A stretch of 64,000 nt of DNA from Melastoma dodecandrum (lineage: Eukaryota; Streptophyta; Magnoliopsida; Myrtales; Melastomataceae). Positions 18,246-28,100 of this stretch are shown here, one piece after another. How positions within the stretch are numbered: the first letter of the stretch is position 1; each line of letters starts with the position of its first letter. Location of the stretch: assembly GCA_029817715.1 (NCBI GenBank), contig JARUPY010000292.1:1510001-1574000 (forward strand), in the 5' to 3' direction. Under the pieces are notes generated by a model. The model was given only the letters and a program-made list of their open reading frames with translations. It made no database searches and was not told where the DNA came from. Both the position numbers and the translations under genes were made by a program.

Positions 18246-19502
18246 ATGGCACGGGTTCGTAGGGCAGGGAATCGGAGCGCTTCGAGCCGGGCAGCCGCTC
18301 TGCTCGCAGTGGCCGGTCTGATCGGAACGACGCCAGCCCGGGCTGCGGACCCGATCAAGATCGGCGTGATCGCCGAAGCCCAGGCGGTGGTGGGCGCATC
18401 CATTCCCCAGGCCGCACAACTCGCCGCCGACGAGATCAACGCCAAAGGCGGTGTCGACGGCCGGCAGATCCAGGTCGTCACCTACGACGACAAGTCCTCC
18501 GCCTCCGACGCGGTGCGCGCCTTCCAGCGGGCGGTCTCGGAGGACAAGGTCAACCTCGTCATCGCCAGCTACATCTCGGAAGTCGTGTTGGCGCTGATGC
18601 CCTGGGCGGCCCGGCTCAAGACGCCGATGATCACGCCGGGCGCCGCCTCGAACGAGATCAGCCTCGCCGTGCACAAGGACTACGCGCGCAACAAGTACAC
18701 CTTCCACGGCTACCTCACCTCGGCGGCGCTGGCGCAGTCGGTCTGCGACTCGACCAAGGACATGCTGCTCGACCTGATGAAGGTGAAGACGGCAGCGATC
18801 ATGAGCGAGGACGCGGCCTGGACCCGTCCCCTCGACGTCGGCTACGAGAAATGCCTGCCCGAGATCGGCGTGAAGGTCGTCGATCACATCCGCTTCTCGC
18901 CGGACACGGGCGACTTCACGCCGATCTACAACAAGATCGAGGCGGCCAAGCCCGACCTGATCGTCACCGGCATCTCGCATGTCGGCGTGCAGCCGACCGT
19001 GCAGTGGCAGAACCAGCAGGTGCCGCTCGCCATGACCGGCATGAACTCGCAGGCGACCTCCTCGACCTTCTGGTCGAACACCAACGGCGCGACGCAAGGG
19101 GTGATCTTCCAGAGCATCGCGGTGCCGGGGGCCGCCATCACCGGCAAGTCGCTCGCCTTCAGCGATGCGTTCAAGAAGCGGTTCAACAGCGATCCATCCT
19201 ACGCGGGCTACATGGCCTACGATCAAGTCTATTATGCCGCCGAGGCCGTGAAGCGCGCCGGCTCAACGGAGGCCGACAAGCTCGTCGACGCCCTGGAGAA
19301 GACCGACTGGGAAGGAACGGTCGGGCGCACGCAGTTCTACGGCAAGGACGATCCCTTCACGCACTCGATCAAGTATGGGCAGGGATTCGTGACCGGGCTG
19401 ATGGCCCAGTGGCAGGACGGCAAGCAGATCGCCATCTGGCCGAAGAGCCTGGCGCAGGGGCAGATCGTGCTCCCGGCGGCCGTCAAGGCCGCGGCGCGCT
19501 AA
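18246..19502 (+). CDS. ABC transporter substrate-binding protein, branched-chain amino acid type (orphan)
   Basis: 418 aa with an N-terminal signal peptide (to about residue 33, ending TPARA-AD). A type 1 periplasmic-binding fold follows: IKIGVIAEAQAVVGASIPQAAQLAADEINAKGGVDGRQI, then VVTYDDKSSASDAVRAFQRAV. An AGGAGG ribosome site lies before the ATG. No permease or ATPase gene is next to it, so it must serve a transporter encoded elsewhere or act as a sensor. The ligand is unknown. The complete Liv system at 41.7-46.7 kb has its own binding protein. Confidence 0.9.
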   Translation: MARVRRAGNRSASSRAAALLAVAGLIGTTPARAADPIKIGVIAEAQAVVGASIPQAAQLAADEINAKGGVDGRQIQVVTYDDKSSASDAVRAFQRAVSEDKVNLVIASYISEVVLALMPWAARLKTPMITPGAASNEISLAVHKDYARNKYTFHGYLTSAALAQSVCDSTKDMLLDLMKVKTAAIMSEDAAWTRPLDVGYEKCLPEIGVKVVDHIRFSPDTGDFTPIYNKIEAAKPDLIVTGISHVGVQPTVQWQNQQVPLAMTGMNSQATSSTFWSNTNGATQGVIFQSIAVPGAAITGKSLAFSDAFKKRFNSDPSYAGYMAYDQVYYAAEAVKRAGSTEADKLVDALEKTDWEGTVGRTQFYGKDDPFTHSIKYGQGFVTGLMAQWQDGKQIAIWPKSLAQGQIVLPAAVKAAAR

Positions 19503-19547
19503 GCAGGTTTCGCAAAAGTGGTTGCCGGTTTTGCGACGAAAACCTGC
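19503..19547. repeat. Imperfect palindromic repeat (REP-like)
   Basis: Arms GCAGGTTT-CGCAAAA and TTTTGCG-ACGA-AAACCTGC pair with one small bulge around GTGGTTGCCGG. The core CGCAAAAGTGG...CCGGTTTTGCG is of a type that I recall being scattered between genes in Hyphomicrobiales. It begins directly after the stop codon of the binding-protein gene and may act as a transcript-end structure. Confidence 0.6.
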
Positions 19548-19562
19548 GACCACACAACGACC

Positions 19563-19602
19563 TAAGCAGACTTGCGTTGGCTTGCCAACGCAAGTCTGCT
19601 TA
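19563..19602. repeat. Perfect 18-bp inverted repeat
   Basis: TAAGCAGACTTGCGTTGG and its exact reverse complement are separated by 4 bases (CTTG). It could form a very stable hairpin. There is no T tract after it. The remainder of the gap to 19848 shows no gene; ATCGATCG stands before the oxidoreductase start. Confidence 0.85.
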
Positions 19603-19848
19603 GTGCCGATGTTGTGACGCGCTCTCCTCCGCCGAATCGATATCCACGTCGGTAGAGAGCGCGTTCGAGACGCTGCCGCTGCGCCGCGGCCCGGTGCAGG
19701 GTCGGCTTCTCCCGCGCACCGAAGCCGCACCGCGTGGCGCGGGGGCGAAAGGCGCGTCGCCGCTTGCCAAGCGGGCTCGCCGCGTCAACTAGAACCGGAC
19801 CTCGGCCGCTTGGGCCGGGTCCGGACGACGCGCGTGAAGGATCGATCG

Positions 19849-20862
19849 ATGGCCAGTGCCGACCTGCCCGAGACCATGCGGCAAGTCCGCTACACGGGTT
19901 CGGGCGGGCCGGAGGTCATCGCCGTCGAGACCGTGCCGCTGCCGAGTGCGGGGCCGGGTCAGGTGCTGATCGAGGTCTCCGCCGCGGGCGTGAACCGCCC
20001 CGACGTGATGCAGCGGGCAGGGCTGTATCCCCCGCCGCCCGGCGCGACCGAGGTGCCGGGCCTCGAAATCGCGGGCCGGATCGCGGCTCTGGGCGAGGGC
20101 GTCGATGGCCTGTCCGTCGGCGACGAGGTTTGTGCCCTCGTGATCAGCGGCGGCTATGCCGAGTTCGCGGTGGCTGAGGCGAGCCATTGCCTGCCGCGCC
20201 CGAAGGCCGTCTCCCTGGTAGATGCGGGGGGGCTGCCGGAGACGTTCTTCACCGTCTACTCGAACGTGGTCCAGCGCGGCCGCCTCGCCGAAGGCGAGAG
20301 CTTCCTCGTCCATGGCGGCTCGAGCGGCATCGGCGCCACCGCGATCCAGATCGCCAAGCATGTCGGCGCTCGGGTGTTCGCCACGGCCGGCTCGGCCGAG
20401 AAGTGCCGGTTCTGCGAGGAACTCGGGGCCGATGCCGCGATCAACTACAAGGAAGCGGATTTCGCCGAGGCGGTTCATCGTCTCACGGACGGGCGCGGCG
20501 TCGACGTCATCCTCGACATGATCGGCGCGAGCTACCTACCCCGGAACCTCAAATCCCTCGCGCCGGACGGGCGGCTGGTGATGATCGCTCTGATGGGCGG
20601 CTACAAGGTCGACGGCCTCAACATCACGCCGATCATGCGCAACCGCCTGACCTTCACCGGCTCGACGCTTCGCCCGCGTCCGAAGGCCGACAAGGCGGCG
20701 ATCGCGGAGGGGCTGCGCCGGGATATCTGGCCGGAGCTCGATGCCGGCCGCATTCGCACCATCACCCACGCCACCTTCCCGCTGGAGCGGGCTCAAGAGG
20801 CGCATGCGCTGATGGAGTCGAGCGCCCATCTCGGCAAGATCCTGCTGACCACCGGCCGGTGA
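19849..20862 (+). CDS. Zinc-independent quinone oxidoreductase (PIG3/QOR family)
   Basis: 337 aa from the ATG at 19849. MDR superfamily: N-terminal MRQVRYTGSGGPEVIAVETVPLP, GVNRPDVMQRAGLYPPPPGA, then Rossmann domain with LVHGGSSGIGATAIQIAKHVGA (about 145-166) and VDVILDMIGASYLPRN. The zinc ligands of alcohol dehydrogenases are absent, as in QOR enzymes, which reduce quinones or enones with NAD(P)H. The HGGSSGIG and PPPPGAT wording is typical of the PIG3 group. Cytoplasmic. No operon partner is evident, though the next small gene is on the same strand. Confidence 0.93.
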   Translation: MASADLPETMRQVRYTGSGGPEVIAVETVPLPSAGPGQVLIEVSAAGVNRPDVMQRAGLYPPPPGATEVPGLEIAGRIAALGEGVDGLSVGDEVCALVISGGYAEFAVAEASHCLPRPKAVSLVDAGGLPETFFTVYSNVVQRGRLAEGESFLVHGGSSGIGATAIQIAKHVGARVFATAGSAEKCRFCEELGADAAINYKEADFAEAVHRLTDGRGVDVILDMIGASYLPRNLKSLAPDGRLVMIALMGGYKVDGLNITPIMRNRLTFTGSTLRPRPKADKAAIAEGLRRDIWPELDAGRIRTITHATFPLERAQEAHALMESSAHLGKILLTTGR

Positions 20863-20975
20863 CGGCAGCAAACGACAGGAACCCCCCTCGTCGGCTCTGC
20901 GTTGGCGGCCGGTAACGGATCCGTGTCGCAGGCCGCAATCTCGCGCGCTGCGTTTCGCCGACGAGGTGTTTTCAG

Positions 20976-21281
20976 ATGGCCGAGCGATTGAACCCCCAGG
21001 ACGGCCGCCAGGGTGAGCGCGGCAAGCCCGTGCTGTGGGTGCTGGTGGCGAGCCTCGTCCTCCTGGCGATCGCCACCGTCGGGCTGCTGACCTGGAACGG
21101 TGCCAATGCGCCGAAGGACTATGCCAGCCAGAGCCAGGACGCGTCGCGGAAAGAGGTGACCGGCTCGGTGAACGGCCAGTCCGGCGCGGCCTCGACCTCA
21201 AACAGCACCGCCGTGCCTGAGGGCAACCCGTCCTACCCGCAGCCGGCCCAGCCGGGCGCCAGTAACGGGGCGGCAAAGTAA
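20976..21281 (+). CDS. Small single-pass membrane protein of unknown function
   Basis: 101 aa. A cytoplasmic charged start (residues 1-18) is followed by one membrane helix (VLWVLVASLVLLAIATVGLLTW) and a disordered Ser/Asn/Pro/Gly-rich tail facing the periplasm. No catalytic motif. A stem-loop terminator follows within 10 bases. Proteins of this shape are frequent and usually unassigned in Methylobacterium-like genomes. Confidence 0.7.
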   Translation: MAERLNPQDGRQGERGKPVLWVLVASLVLLAIATVGLLTWNGANAPKDYASQSQDASRKEVTGSVNGQSGAASTSNSTAVPEGNPSYPQPAQPGASNGAAK

Positions 21282-21289
21282 CACGCCCT

Positions 21290-21315
21290 CTCGGGGCGGC
21301 CGAGGTCGCCCCGAG
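21290..21315 (+). terminator. Hairpin terminator after the small membrane protein
   Basis: Perfect 9-bp stem CTCGGGGCG / CGCCCCGAG with an 8-base loop, 8 bases after the stop codon. No clear T run. Confidence 0.65.
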
Positions 21316-21676
21316 CACGGACGTCCACCCATCGGGGATGCGAACGACCGGCCACCGCGCCGGTAGAGCCCCGGGACCCCGCGGACTGAGCGTCGTCAAT
21401 TCTGTTCTCCCAATCTGCGGTCTTGTGGCTCCCGTGGATAAGGCGGTCGCTCCTTGCCCAGGCACACGAACGGCTATCACGCTGACGCGTCGCACGATCA
21501 GTACAAGGACTTCGAGTTGCGAAATCAATCTAAGAGATTTCTTTGAATGTAATGCTGGCCGTCGACGTCAAATAAATTTTTATATCAAGATTATACCTTG
21601 GTTCGATGAGCAGTTCTCTGGACTCCGATCGGAAGATTGTGTAGCCGCCCTCCGAGAATAAATGGGGGGATGACGG
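21316..21676. other. Intergenic leader of the broken chemoreceptor gene
   Basis: No gene seen. The final 180 bases are distinctly AT-rich and probably held the promoter of the receptor gene. A GGGGGGATGACGG stretch just before 21677 provides the ribosome site. Confidence 0.5.
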
Positions 21677-21938
21677 ATGAGATTTCTGCGGAACAGCCGC
21701 TTCGCGCTGAAAATCGTCATCCCGACAATCGTGATGCTGGTCGCTGGGCTGGTCATCATTTCCCAAGCCATCGTGGCAGTCAGCGATCTGCAAGAGAGAA
21801 ACAGATATCTCGTTGACTATTATTTTGCGAGATTGGAATTGTTCTCGACAGTTCGTGGCGCTGTCCTTGAAGCCGCATTGATGAACCGCAACATCATCCT
21901 CGGCCAGCCGGCGAGCGAGATCCCGGCGTTCCGGAAGC

Positions 21939-23358
21939 GTAATTACCCACGTGGTGGATCGGTCGGCGGTTGAACGCCCACCGCTGCACCGCTTGCCGGG
22001 ACGAGCTTTCCTCTTGCGCGGGTCTGATTTCGCTGATTCGCTCGTGAGATGGGCCGCAGCGAACTGGAACGGCTGAGCCGCGAAGAGCTGATCGAGCTGG
22101 TGCTGCGGCTGCAGCGGCCAGACAAGACCTCACGCACCTCATCCAAGCCGCCGGCAACAGACCGCAAAGAGCAGCGGGAGCACTCCAAGCCCGGCGGCGC
22201 CAAGCCGGGTCACGAGGGTCACAGCCGGGTGCTGAGCGACGATCCTGATGCCATCGTCGAGCATCGTCCTGAGGCGTGCGCGTGCTGCGGCGGCCTCCTG
22301 CCTAGGGATCTGTGCGCCGAGATCGCCAGCGTCTCTGAGCGGATCGAGCTGCCCGCAGTGGCGCCGGTCGTGACGCAGCATCGGCGTCTTGCCGTGTGTT
22401 GTCCGACCTGCGGGACGCGCGTCATCGCGCCGGCTCCCGAGGCAGCGCGAGGCACACCCTTTGGACCGCGGCTGCATGCGGTGGCCACGTATCTGAAGAC
22501 CTTCCAAGCGCTCTCGTATGAGCGGCTGCAGGCAGCGCTCTCCGATCTGTTCGGCCTCACGCTCAGCCAGGGCGGGTTGATGAACCTGCTCCGTCGCGCG
22601 CAGGGCTGCTTCCATCCCGGCCGTGACGCAGCCATCGCGATGCTGCGCAAGGCTGAGGTCGTCGCTTGCGACGAGACCGGCGTGCGCATCGAGGGCTCGA
22701 ACGCTTACCACTGGCTGTTCCACTCAGCACAAGCCGTGGTGCACACGGCCTCGCCGACGCGCGGCGCTGTCGTGGTGCGCGAGATAATGGACGGGCACCG
22801 GCCCGCGGTATGGATCTCGGATCGCTACACCGCCCAGCAGGGCCATGCGGCCGAGCACCAGACCTGCCTGGCGCATCTGGCCCGCGACATCGCCTACGCC
22901 GTCGAGGCCAGCGACGATCCCGTGCCCTGGCGCCTGCAGCTCTGGTTGCAGAGCGTGTTCGCCCTGGCCGAGCGCGTCACCGACTTGGCCGCCGCGACGC
23001 TCTCGGCCAAGCGCCGGAGCCTCGATCGGCAACTCGGTGCCATCCTGGCCACGCCGAGCCGCTGTGATCTGAGCCGCGAGCTGCAGGCCAAGATCAGCCG
23101 TGCCCGCGATCAGCTCCTGGTGTTCCTCGCCTATCCCGGAAAGGTCGAGCCGACGAACAACGGCTCCGAGCGGCTCCTGCGTCCGGCCGTCGTGCAGCGG
23201 AAGGTGACCAACGGCTATCGCGCCATGTGGGCAGCCGAGGGCGAGGCCGCCATCCGCACCGTCGTCGACACCGCCCGCCTGACCGGCAGCAGCCCCTTCG
23301 GCACCGTCCTCAAAACCATCGGTGCCTGAACCCTGCCATCACAGGCCTGGGTAATTAC
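21939..23358 (+). mobile_element. IS66-family insertion sequence, ISBst12-like, complete
   Basis: 1,420 bp. Ends share the 11-bp inverted repeat GTAATTACCCA. It is flanked by a perfect 8-bp duplication CCGGAAGC at 21931-21938 and 23359-23366, the size expected for IS66. It has a single transposase gene and no tnpA/tnpB accessory genes, as in the ISBst12 subgroup. It lies within a chemoreceptor gene. Confidence 0.95.
22049..23329 (+). CDS. IS66-family transposase (TnpC type)
   Basis: 426 aa. N-terminal leucine-zipper-like segment (LERLSREELIELVLRLQR), a disordered basic linker, then a zinc-binding pair CACCGG and CCPTCG. The catalytic core has the first Asp in VVACDETGVRIEG, the second in AVWISDRYTAQQGH and the Glu in NNGSERLLRP, followed by RKVTNGYRAMW. 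All DDE residues are present, so the enzyme may be active. It fills most of the insertion sequence. Confidence 0.95.
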   Translation: MGRSELERLSREELIELVLRLQRPDKTSRTSSKPPATDRKEQREHSKPGGAKPGHEGHSRVLSDDPDAIVEHRPEACACCGGLLPRDLCAEIASVSERIELPAVAPVVTQHRRLAVCCPTCGTRVIAPAPEAARGTPFGPRLHAVATYLKTFQALSYERLQAALSDLFGLTLSQGGLMNLLRRAQGCFHPGRDAAIAMLRKAEVVACDETGVRIEGSNAYHWLFHSAQAVVHTASPTRGAVVVREIMDGHRPAVWISDRYTAQQGHAAEHQTCLAHLARDIAYAVEASDDPVPWRLQLWLQSVFALAERVTDLAAATLSAKRRSLDRQLGAILATPSRCDLSRELQAKISRARDQLLVFLAYPGKVEPTNNGSERLLRPAVVQRKVTNGYRAMWAAEGEAAIRTVVDTARLTGSSPFGTVLKTIGA

Positions 23359-24918
23359 CCGGAAGCGGTACGACGAGGCGGTTGCGCGCGTCGCGGACAC
23401 TATCGAGCAACTGGCTGCCGGATCGCGCCGCAAGGAGATCCGCGACCTTCAATTGAGCATCGGTTCCATCGCGCGCGACTATTTCGACCTGCTCGATCGC
23501 TCCAACTATCTCGCCTTGCGGAACGACCGAAGCACGGCGGTTCAGGTCGGCGTCGTGGCGTCCTTCTCGCTGCGCGCGCAATTCGAGAAAGAGGCTCACG
23601 CGTACGAGGAATTGGCCGCCGCGCGCCTTGCCGAAGCGAAGGCCGCCTCGATGGCGGAAGCCGAGCAGACGCGAAAGGTGCTGATCGGCACAGGCGCGGC
23701 GGGCCTGCTCACGGCGGTCGGTCTCTCGCTCGCCATCGTCACCTTCGGGGTCACGCGTCCGCTGCAGAGCCTCGTCCGCGCCCTGCAGCGGATGGCTCAG
23801 GGCCAGACCGATGAGGCGATCCTGGAAGCCGGTCGCGGGGACGAGATCGGCGCGGTCGGACGTGCCGTCGAGACCATCAAAGCTGTCCTTGCCGCGCGGA
23901 ACGCCGCGGAGGAGATCGAACTCAAACGAGCCGCGGAGGCCCAGTCGATCGCGGAGCGCAAGACTGTCATGCTGGAGTTGGCCCAGGCGTTCGAGGCCGC
24001 GGTGGCCAGTATCGTCCGGCAGGTTTCCTACGCCGCGGCAGAGCTACAGGACACCGCACGCCAGATGACGGCGACAGCCCACGAGACGGCGAGCCAGTCG
24101 ACCGTCGTCGCCAGCGCGGCCGAGCATGCCTCGGCCGACATCGACACCGTGGCGTCGGCCACCGAGCAACTGAACGTGTCGATTCAGGAGATCGGACGGC
24201 GGGTGTCGGGCTCATCAGACCTGTCCGCGAAGGCCGTGGACGAGGCCGACCAGACCGCCGGCCTCGTCGCGAAGCTGGCGCACGGCCGCCGACGAGATCG
24301 GCGACGTGGTGCGTTTGATCGCGTCGATCGCCGGCCAGACCAATCTCCTCGCGCTCAACGCCACGATCGAGGCGGCCCGCGCCGGCGAGGCCGCGCGGGG
24401 CTTCGCGGTGGTCGCCGGTGAGGTCAAGGCACTGGCCGAGCAGACCGCGAAGGCCACCGGCGGCATCTCGGAGCGGATCGGTCGGATCCAGGATGCGTCC
24501 GGCGAAGCCGCGGGCGCGATCAACACCATCACGGGTCGGATCCGCGAGATCAGCGGAGTCGCCGGTTCGATCGCCACCGCGGTGGAGCAGCAGGGCGCCG
24601 CCACACAGGAGATCGTGCGCAACATCGCACAGGCGAGCACCGGAACCCAGGAGATCACCGGAAACATCGCCGGTCTGGCCGAATCATCCGAACGGACCGG
24701 CGTGGCAGCCGAGCACGTCTTCGCCGCCGCCTCCGATCTCTCGCACCAGTTCGAGCAGCTCTCGACGGAAGTCGAGCGCTTTCTGGCTGTGGTCCGCGCC
24801 GCCTGAACCCGTCAGAAGGAGCCCGCCGCCTCCAGCCGGGGCCTCGGGCCCATCGCCCGGGACGTCGCATCGGGCGACCTCGGCGTTCCTTCCTGGCTCT
24901 CTCCACCACGAGTTCCAG

Positions 24919-24936
24919 CTCTCCCGCACGGGAGAG
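24919..24936. terminator. Short hairpin between convergent genes
   Basis: CTCTCCCG and CGGGAGAG pair around 2 bases, giving 7-8 bp of stem. It lies between the broken receptor and the convergent dehydrogenase gene, so it could end transcripts from either side. Confidence 0.45.
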
Positions 24937-25002
24937 AGAACCGGGACCGCGTTCGGCAGGAGCACGTCCACCGACTCCGTCCCGACAGGATCGGGAACGG
25001 CT

Positions 25003-25884
25003 TTAGCGCGTCGGGATCGGCGTCGGACCGCGGTAATCGTAGAAACCGCGCTCTGCCTTCCGTCCGAGCCATCCAGCCTCGACGTACTTCACCAGAAGCG
25101 GGCAGGGACGGTACTTCGAATCCGCCAGCCCCTCGTAGAGCACCTGCATCACCGACAGGCAGGTATCGAGGCCGATGAAGTCGGCGAGCTGAAGCGGACC
25201 CATCGGATGGTTCGCACCGAGCTTCATCGCGGTGTCGATCGACTCCACCGAACCGACACCCTCGTAGCGGGTATAGATCGCCTCGTTGATCATCGGCAGC
25301 AGAATGCGGTTGACGATGAAGGCCGGGAACTCCTCCGACATCGTGGAGGTCTTGCCGAGCTTGGCGATGAAGACCTTGGCCGCCTCGTATGTCGTATCGT
25401 CGGTGGCGATGCCGCGGATCAGCTCGACGAGCTGCATGACCGGCACCGGATTCATGAAATGGATGCCGATGAACTTCTCCGGCCGGTCAGTGGCCGCGGC
25501 GAGCCGGGTGATCGAGATCGACGAGGTGTTGGTCGCAACGAGCGTGTCGGGCCGCAGCGAGGCGCAGAGCGTCGAGAAGATCTCGCGCTTTGTCGCCTCG
25601 TTCTCAGTCGCGGCCTCGATCACCAGATCGGACGGCCCGAGGGCCGCGAAATCCGGAGCCTGCACGATGCGGGCCCGGGCCTCGGCGCTCTCGCTTTCGG
25701 TCAACGAACCCTTCGAGACCAAGCGGGCAAATCCGCTCTCGATGGCGCTCACGCCGTTCCCCAGGCGCACCGGATCGCGGTCGTTCAGCAGGACGTCGAG
25801 ACCGGCCGCAGCGCAGACCTGCGCGATGCCGCTGCCCATCTGGCCCGCGCCGATGATGCCGACCCGCTTGATCACCATGTCCAT
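25003..25884 (-). CDS. 3-hydroxybutyryl-CoA dehydrogenase
   Basis: 293 aa. The NAD-binding Rossmann motif VGIIGAGQMGSGIAQVCAAAG is at residues 8-28. Family blocks follow: FIGIHFMNPVPVMQLVELIRG with the catalytic His, GKTSTMSEEFPAFIVNRIL and the C-terminal NHPMGPLQLADFIGLDTCLSVM. It oxidises (S)-3-hydroxybutyryl-CoA to acetoacetyl-CoA with NAD(P), or the reverse. In methylotrophs it can also serve the ethylmalonyl-CoA and PHB network. It is last in a run with etfA, etfB and the adenosyltransferase. Confidence 0.95.
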   Translation of the reverse strand: MDMVIKRVGIIGAGQMGSGIAQVCAAAGLDVLLNDRDPVRLGNGVSAIESGFARLVSKGSLTESESAEARARIVQAPDFAALGPSDLVIEAATENEATKREIFSTLCASLRPDTLVATNTSSISITRLAAATDRPEKFIGIHFMNPVPVMQLVELIRGIATDDTTYEAAKVFIAKLGKTSTMSEEFPAFIVNRILLPMINEAIYTRYEGVGSVESIDTAMKLGANHPMGPLQLADFIGLDTCLSVMQVLYEGLADSKYRPCPLLVKYVEAGWLGRKAERGFYDYRGPTPIPTR

Positions 25885-26067
25885 CTGCCGACCTGTGCCC
25901 CCAATGCGGACGCCGATGCACAGCCGCCCGGATCGACCGACTGCGCCAACGCGACGGCACGCGCGAAGATCTGCCGTCTCAGCCTTCTAGACCAATCATC
26001 GGCGCGGAAGAAACCCGCTTGCCGCGCCGCGGAGCACCCGCCCTCGAGGGGCGCCGCACCGGGCCCG

Positions 26068-27021
26068 TTACTGACCCTTCGCCTTGCCGATCTCCGATTG
26101 CAGTTCCGGGACGACCTGAAACAGGTCGCCGACCAGCCCGTAATCCGCGACCTGGAAGATCGGAGCGTCCTCGTCCTTGTTGATGGCGACGATGACCTTC
26201 GAGTCCTTCATGCCGGCGAGATGCTGGATCGCGCCGGAGATGCCGACCGCCACGTAGAGATCGGGCGCCACGACCTTCCCGGTCTGGCCGACCTGCCAGT
26301 CGTTCGGTGCGTAGCCCGCATCCACGGCGGCGCGGGAGGCGCCGACGGCCGCACCGAGGGTGTCGGCCAGCGGCTCGATCAGTTCGTGGAACTTGTCCGA
26401 TGAGCCTAGTGACCGGCCGCCCGACACGATGATCCGCGCCGAGGCCAGTTCCGGCCGGTCGGACTTGGCGATCTCCTCGCCCTTGAAGCGCGAACCGCCC
26501 GCATCCGGCGCCCCCGCCGACACGGGCTCGATCGGCGCCCCGGCCCCGCCCTCGCCCGCCGCCTTGAAGGCGGCCGTGCGCACGGTGATCACCGTCTTCG
26601 GACCCGGCGCCTGGACGGTCTGGATCGCGTTGCCGGCGTAGATCGGCCGCTCGAACGTGTCGGGCGACACCACTTTGATGATGTCGGAAACCTGTGCCAC
26701 GTCGAGCAGGGCCGCCACCCGCGGCAGGACGTTCTTGCCGGTCGTCGAGGCCGAGGCGATGATCGTTGCGTAGGGTTCGGCGATCGAGGCGATCAGGGCC
26801 GCGACCGGCTCGGCGAGGTCGTGATCGAAGACCGCATCCTCGGCGACCAGCACCTTCTCGACGCCGTCGAGCTTGGCCGCCGCCTCGGCCGCGGGCCTGG
26901 ACCCGGCGCCCAGCACCAGGGCGTGGATCGGGGCGCCGATGGCCTGCGCGGCGGTCAGCGCCTTGCGCGTGCCGTCCTTGATCTGGCCGTTGCCGTGCTC
27001 GACGAAGAGGAGTGTCGTCAT
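26068..27021 (-). CDS. etfA: Electron transfer flavoprotein subunit alpha
   Basis: 317 aa. The C-terminal FAD domain is intact: [65 protein letters not shown] and [21 protein letters not shown]. It forms a heterodimer with EtfB, accepts electrons from acyl-CoA dehydrogenases and passes them to ETF-quinone oxidoreductase. It is 69 bp downstream of etfB on the same strand. Confidence 0.97.
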   Translation of the reverse strand: MTTLLFVEHGNGQIKDGTRKALTAAQAIGAPIHALVLGAGSRPAAEAAAKLDGVEKVLVAEDAVFDHDLAEPVAALIASIAEPYATIIASASTTGKNVLPRVAALLDVAQVSDIIKVVSPDTFERPIYAGNAIQTVQAPGPKTVITVRTAAFKAAGEGGAGAPIEPVSAGAPDAGGSRFKGEEIAKSDRPELASARIIVSGGRSLGSSDKFHELIEPLADTLGAAVGASRAAVDAGYAPNDWQVGQTGKVVAPDLYVAVGISGAIQHLAGMKDSKVIVAINKDEDAPIFQVADYGLVGDLFQVVPELQSEIGKAKGQ

Positions 27022-27090
27022 GGTCGTCGGTGTCCTCGAAACGGGGGTGGGGCGCGGCTCGACCGGGCTGCGGGAGCCGCGCGCGGCGGA

Positions 27091-27840
27091 TCAGATGACG
27101 CCGGCCTCGACCTTGAGCTTCTGCACGAGCTCGGCCGCGGAGCCGACCTTCACGCCGGCCGAGCGGCCCGGCGGCTCGGCGGTCTTGAGCACCTTGAGTC
27201 GCGGCGTCACGTCGACGCCCAGAGCCTCCGGCGCCAGCTCCTCAAGGGGCTTCTTCTTGGCCTTCATGATGTTGGGTAAGCTCGCGTAGCGCGGCTCGTT
27301 GAGGCGCAGATCGGTGGTGACGATCGCCGGGAGCGTCAGGCTGACCGTCTGCAAGCCGCCATCGACCTCGCGGGTCACGTCGAGGCTGCCGTCGCCCGCC
27401 TCGATCCTGTAGGCGAAGGTGCCCTGCGGCCAGCCGAGCAGCGCGCCGAGCATCTGGCCGGTCTGGTTCGAGTCGTCGTCGATCGCCTGCTTGCCCAGGA
27501 TGACGAGCTGCGGGCTCTCCTTCTCGACCACGGCCTTCAGGAGCTTGGCGACAGCGATCGGCTCGCAGTTCACGTCGGTCTTGACGAGAATCGCCCGGTC
27601 GGCGCCCATGGCGAGCGCGGTGCGGAGCGTCTCCTGCGCCTGCTGCGGGCCGATCGAGACCGCCACGATCTCGGTGACCTTGCCCTTCTCCTTCAGGCGG
27701 ACCGCTTCTTCGACCGCGATCTCGTCGAAGGGATTCATCGACATCTTGACGTTGGCGAGCTCGACCCCGGAGCCGTCGGCCTTCACGCGGATCTTGACGT
27801 TGTAGTCCACAACCCGCTTGACGGGCACCAGCACCTTCAT
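27091..27840 (-). CDS. etfB: Electron transfer flavoprotein subunit beta
   Basis: 249 aa from the ATG at 27840, which begins [19 protein letters not shown]. Family blocks include [20 protein letters not shown], the ETF-beta signature [43 protein letters not shown] and the C-terminal [10 protein letters not shown]. In the family the subunit binds AMP and docks the dehydrogenase partner. About 260 bp without a recognisable gene separate it from the adenosyltransferase gene upstream. Confidence 0.97.
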   Translation of the reverse strand: MKVLVPVKRVVDYNVKIRVKADGSGVELANVKMSMNPFDEIAVEEAVRLKEKGKVTEIVAVSIGPQQAQETLRTALAMGADRAILVKTDVNCEPIAVAKLLKAVVEKESPQLVILGKQAIDDDSNQTGQMLGALLGWPQGTFAYRIEAGDGSLDVTREVDGGLQTVSLTLPAIVTTDLRLNEPRYASLPNIMKAKKKPLEELAPEALGVDVTPRLKVLKTAEPPGRSAGVKVGSAAELVQKLKVEAGVI

Positions 27841-28100
27841 GGCGGTCACGATCCTTCCCCGGAGGATTCTTGTCGTCACGCCCACCGCTTCCGCGGCCAA
27901 GGGGACCGAGGGCAGGCACGCAAGGCGGCGGGACCGTAGCGGCCACATTTCCGCCTTGTCAACGCGGTGCGTTGGCGGGCGCGGGAAAACGCCTGCGCGC
28001 TTTCGAGATGTTCGCGCGAACGTGTGGTGCGGGACCGGCGCGGCGCGATGCTGCCGGATCTCCGCCGCACCACTGCGCGAGAGCCGAGTTCCGGCACCAA

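Larger units (their letters stand above)
21677..24806 (+). pseudogene. Methyl-accepting chemotaxis protein gene, broken by an IS66-family element and a frameshift
   Basis: The 5' part (21677-21938) gives a membrane helix and the start of a sensory domain. The 3' part resumes at 23359 in the same frame once the insertion and one target copy are ignored, and covers the second membrane helix, HAMP (GVTRPLQSLVRALQRM) and the start of the signalling domain. Near 24281-24284 one extra base shifts the frame, and the conserved hairpin tip ([20 protein letters not shown]) and the C-terminus to 24806 are read in another phase. Two independent lesions indicate a dead gene. The uninterrupted receptor at 10.2-11.9 kb is a relative. 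Confidence 0.93.
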
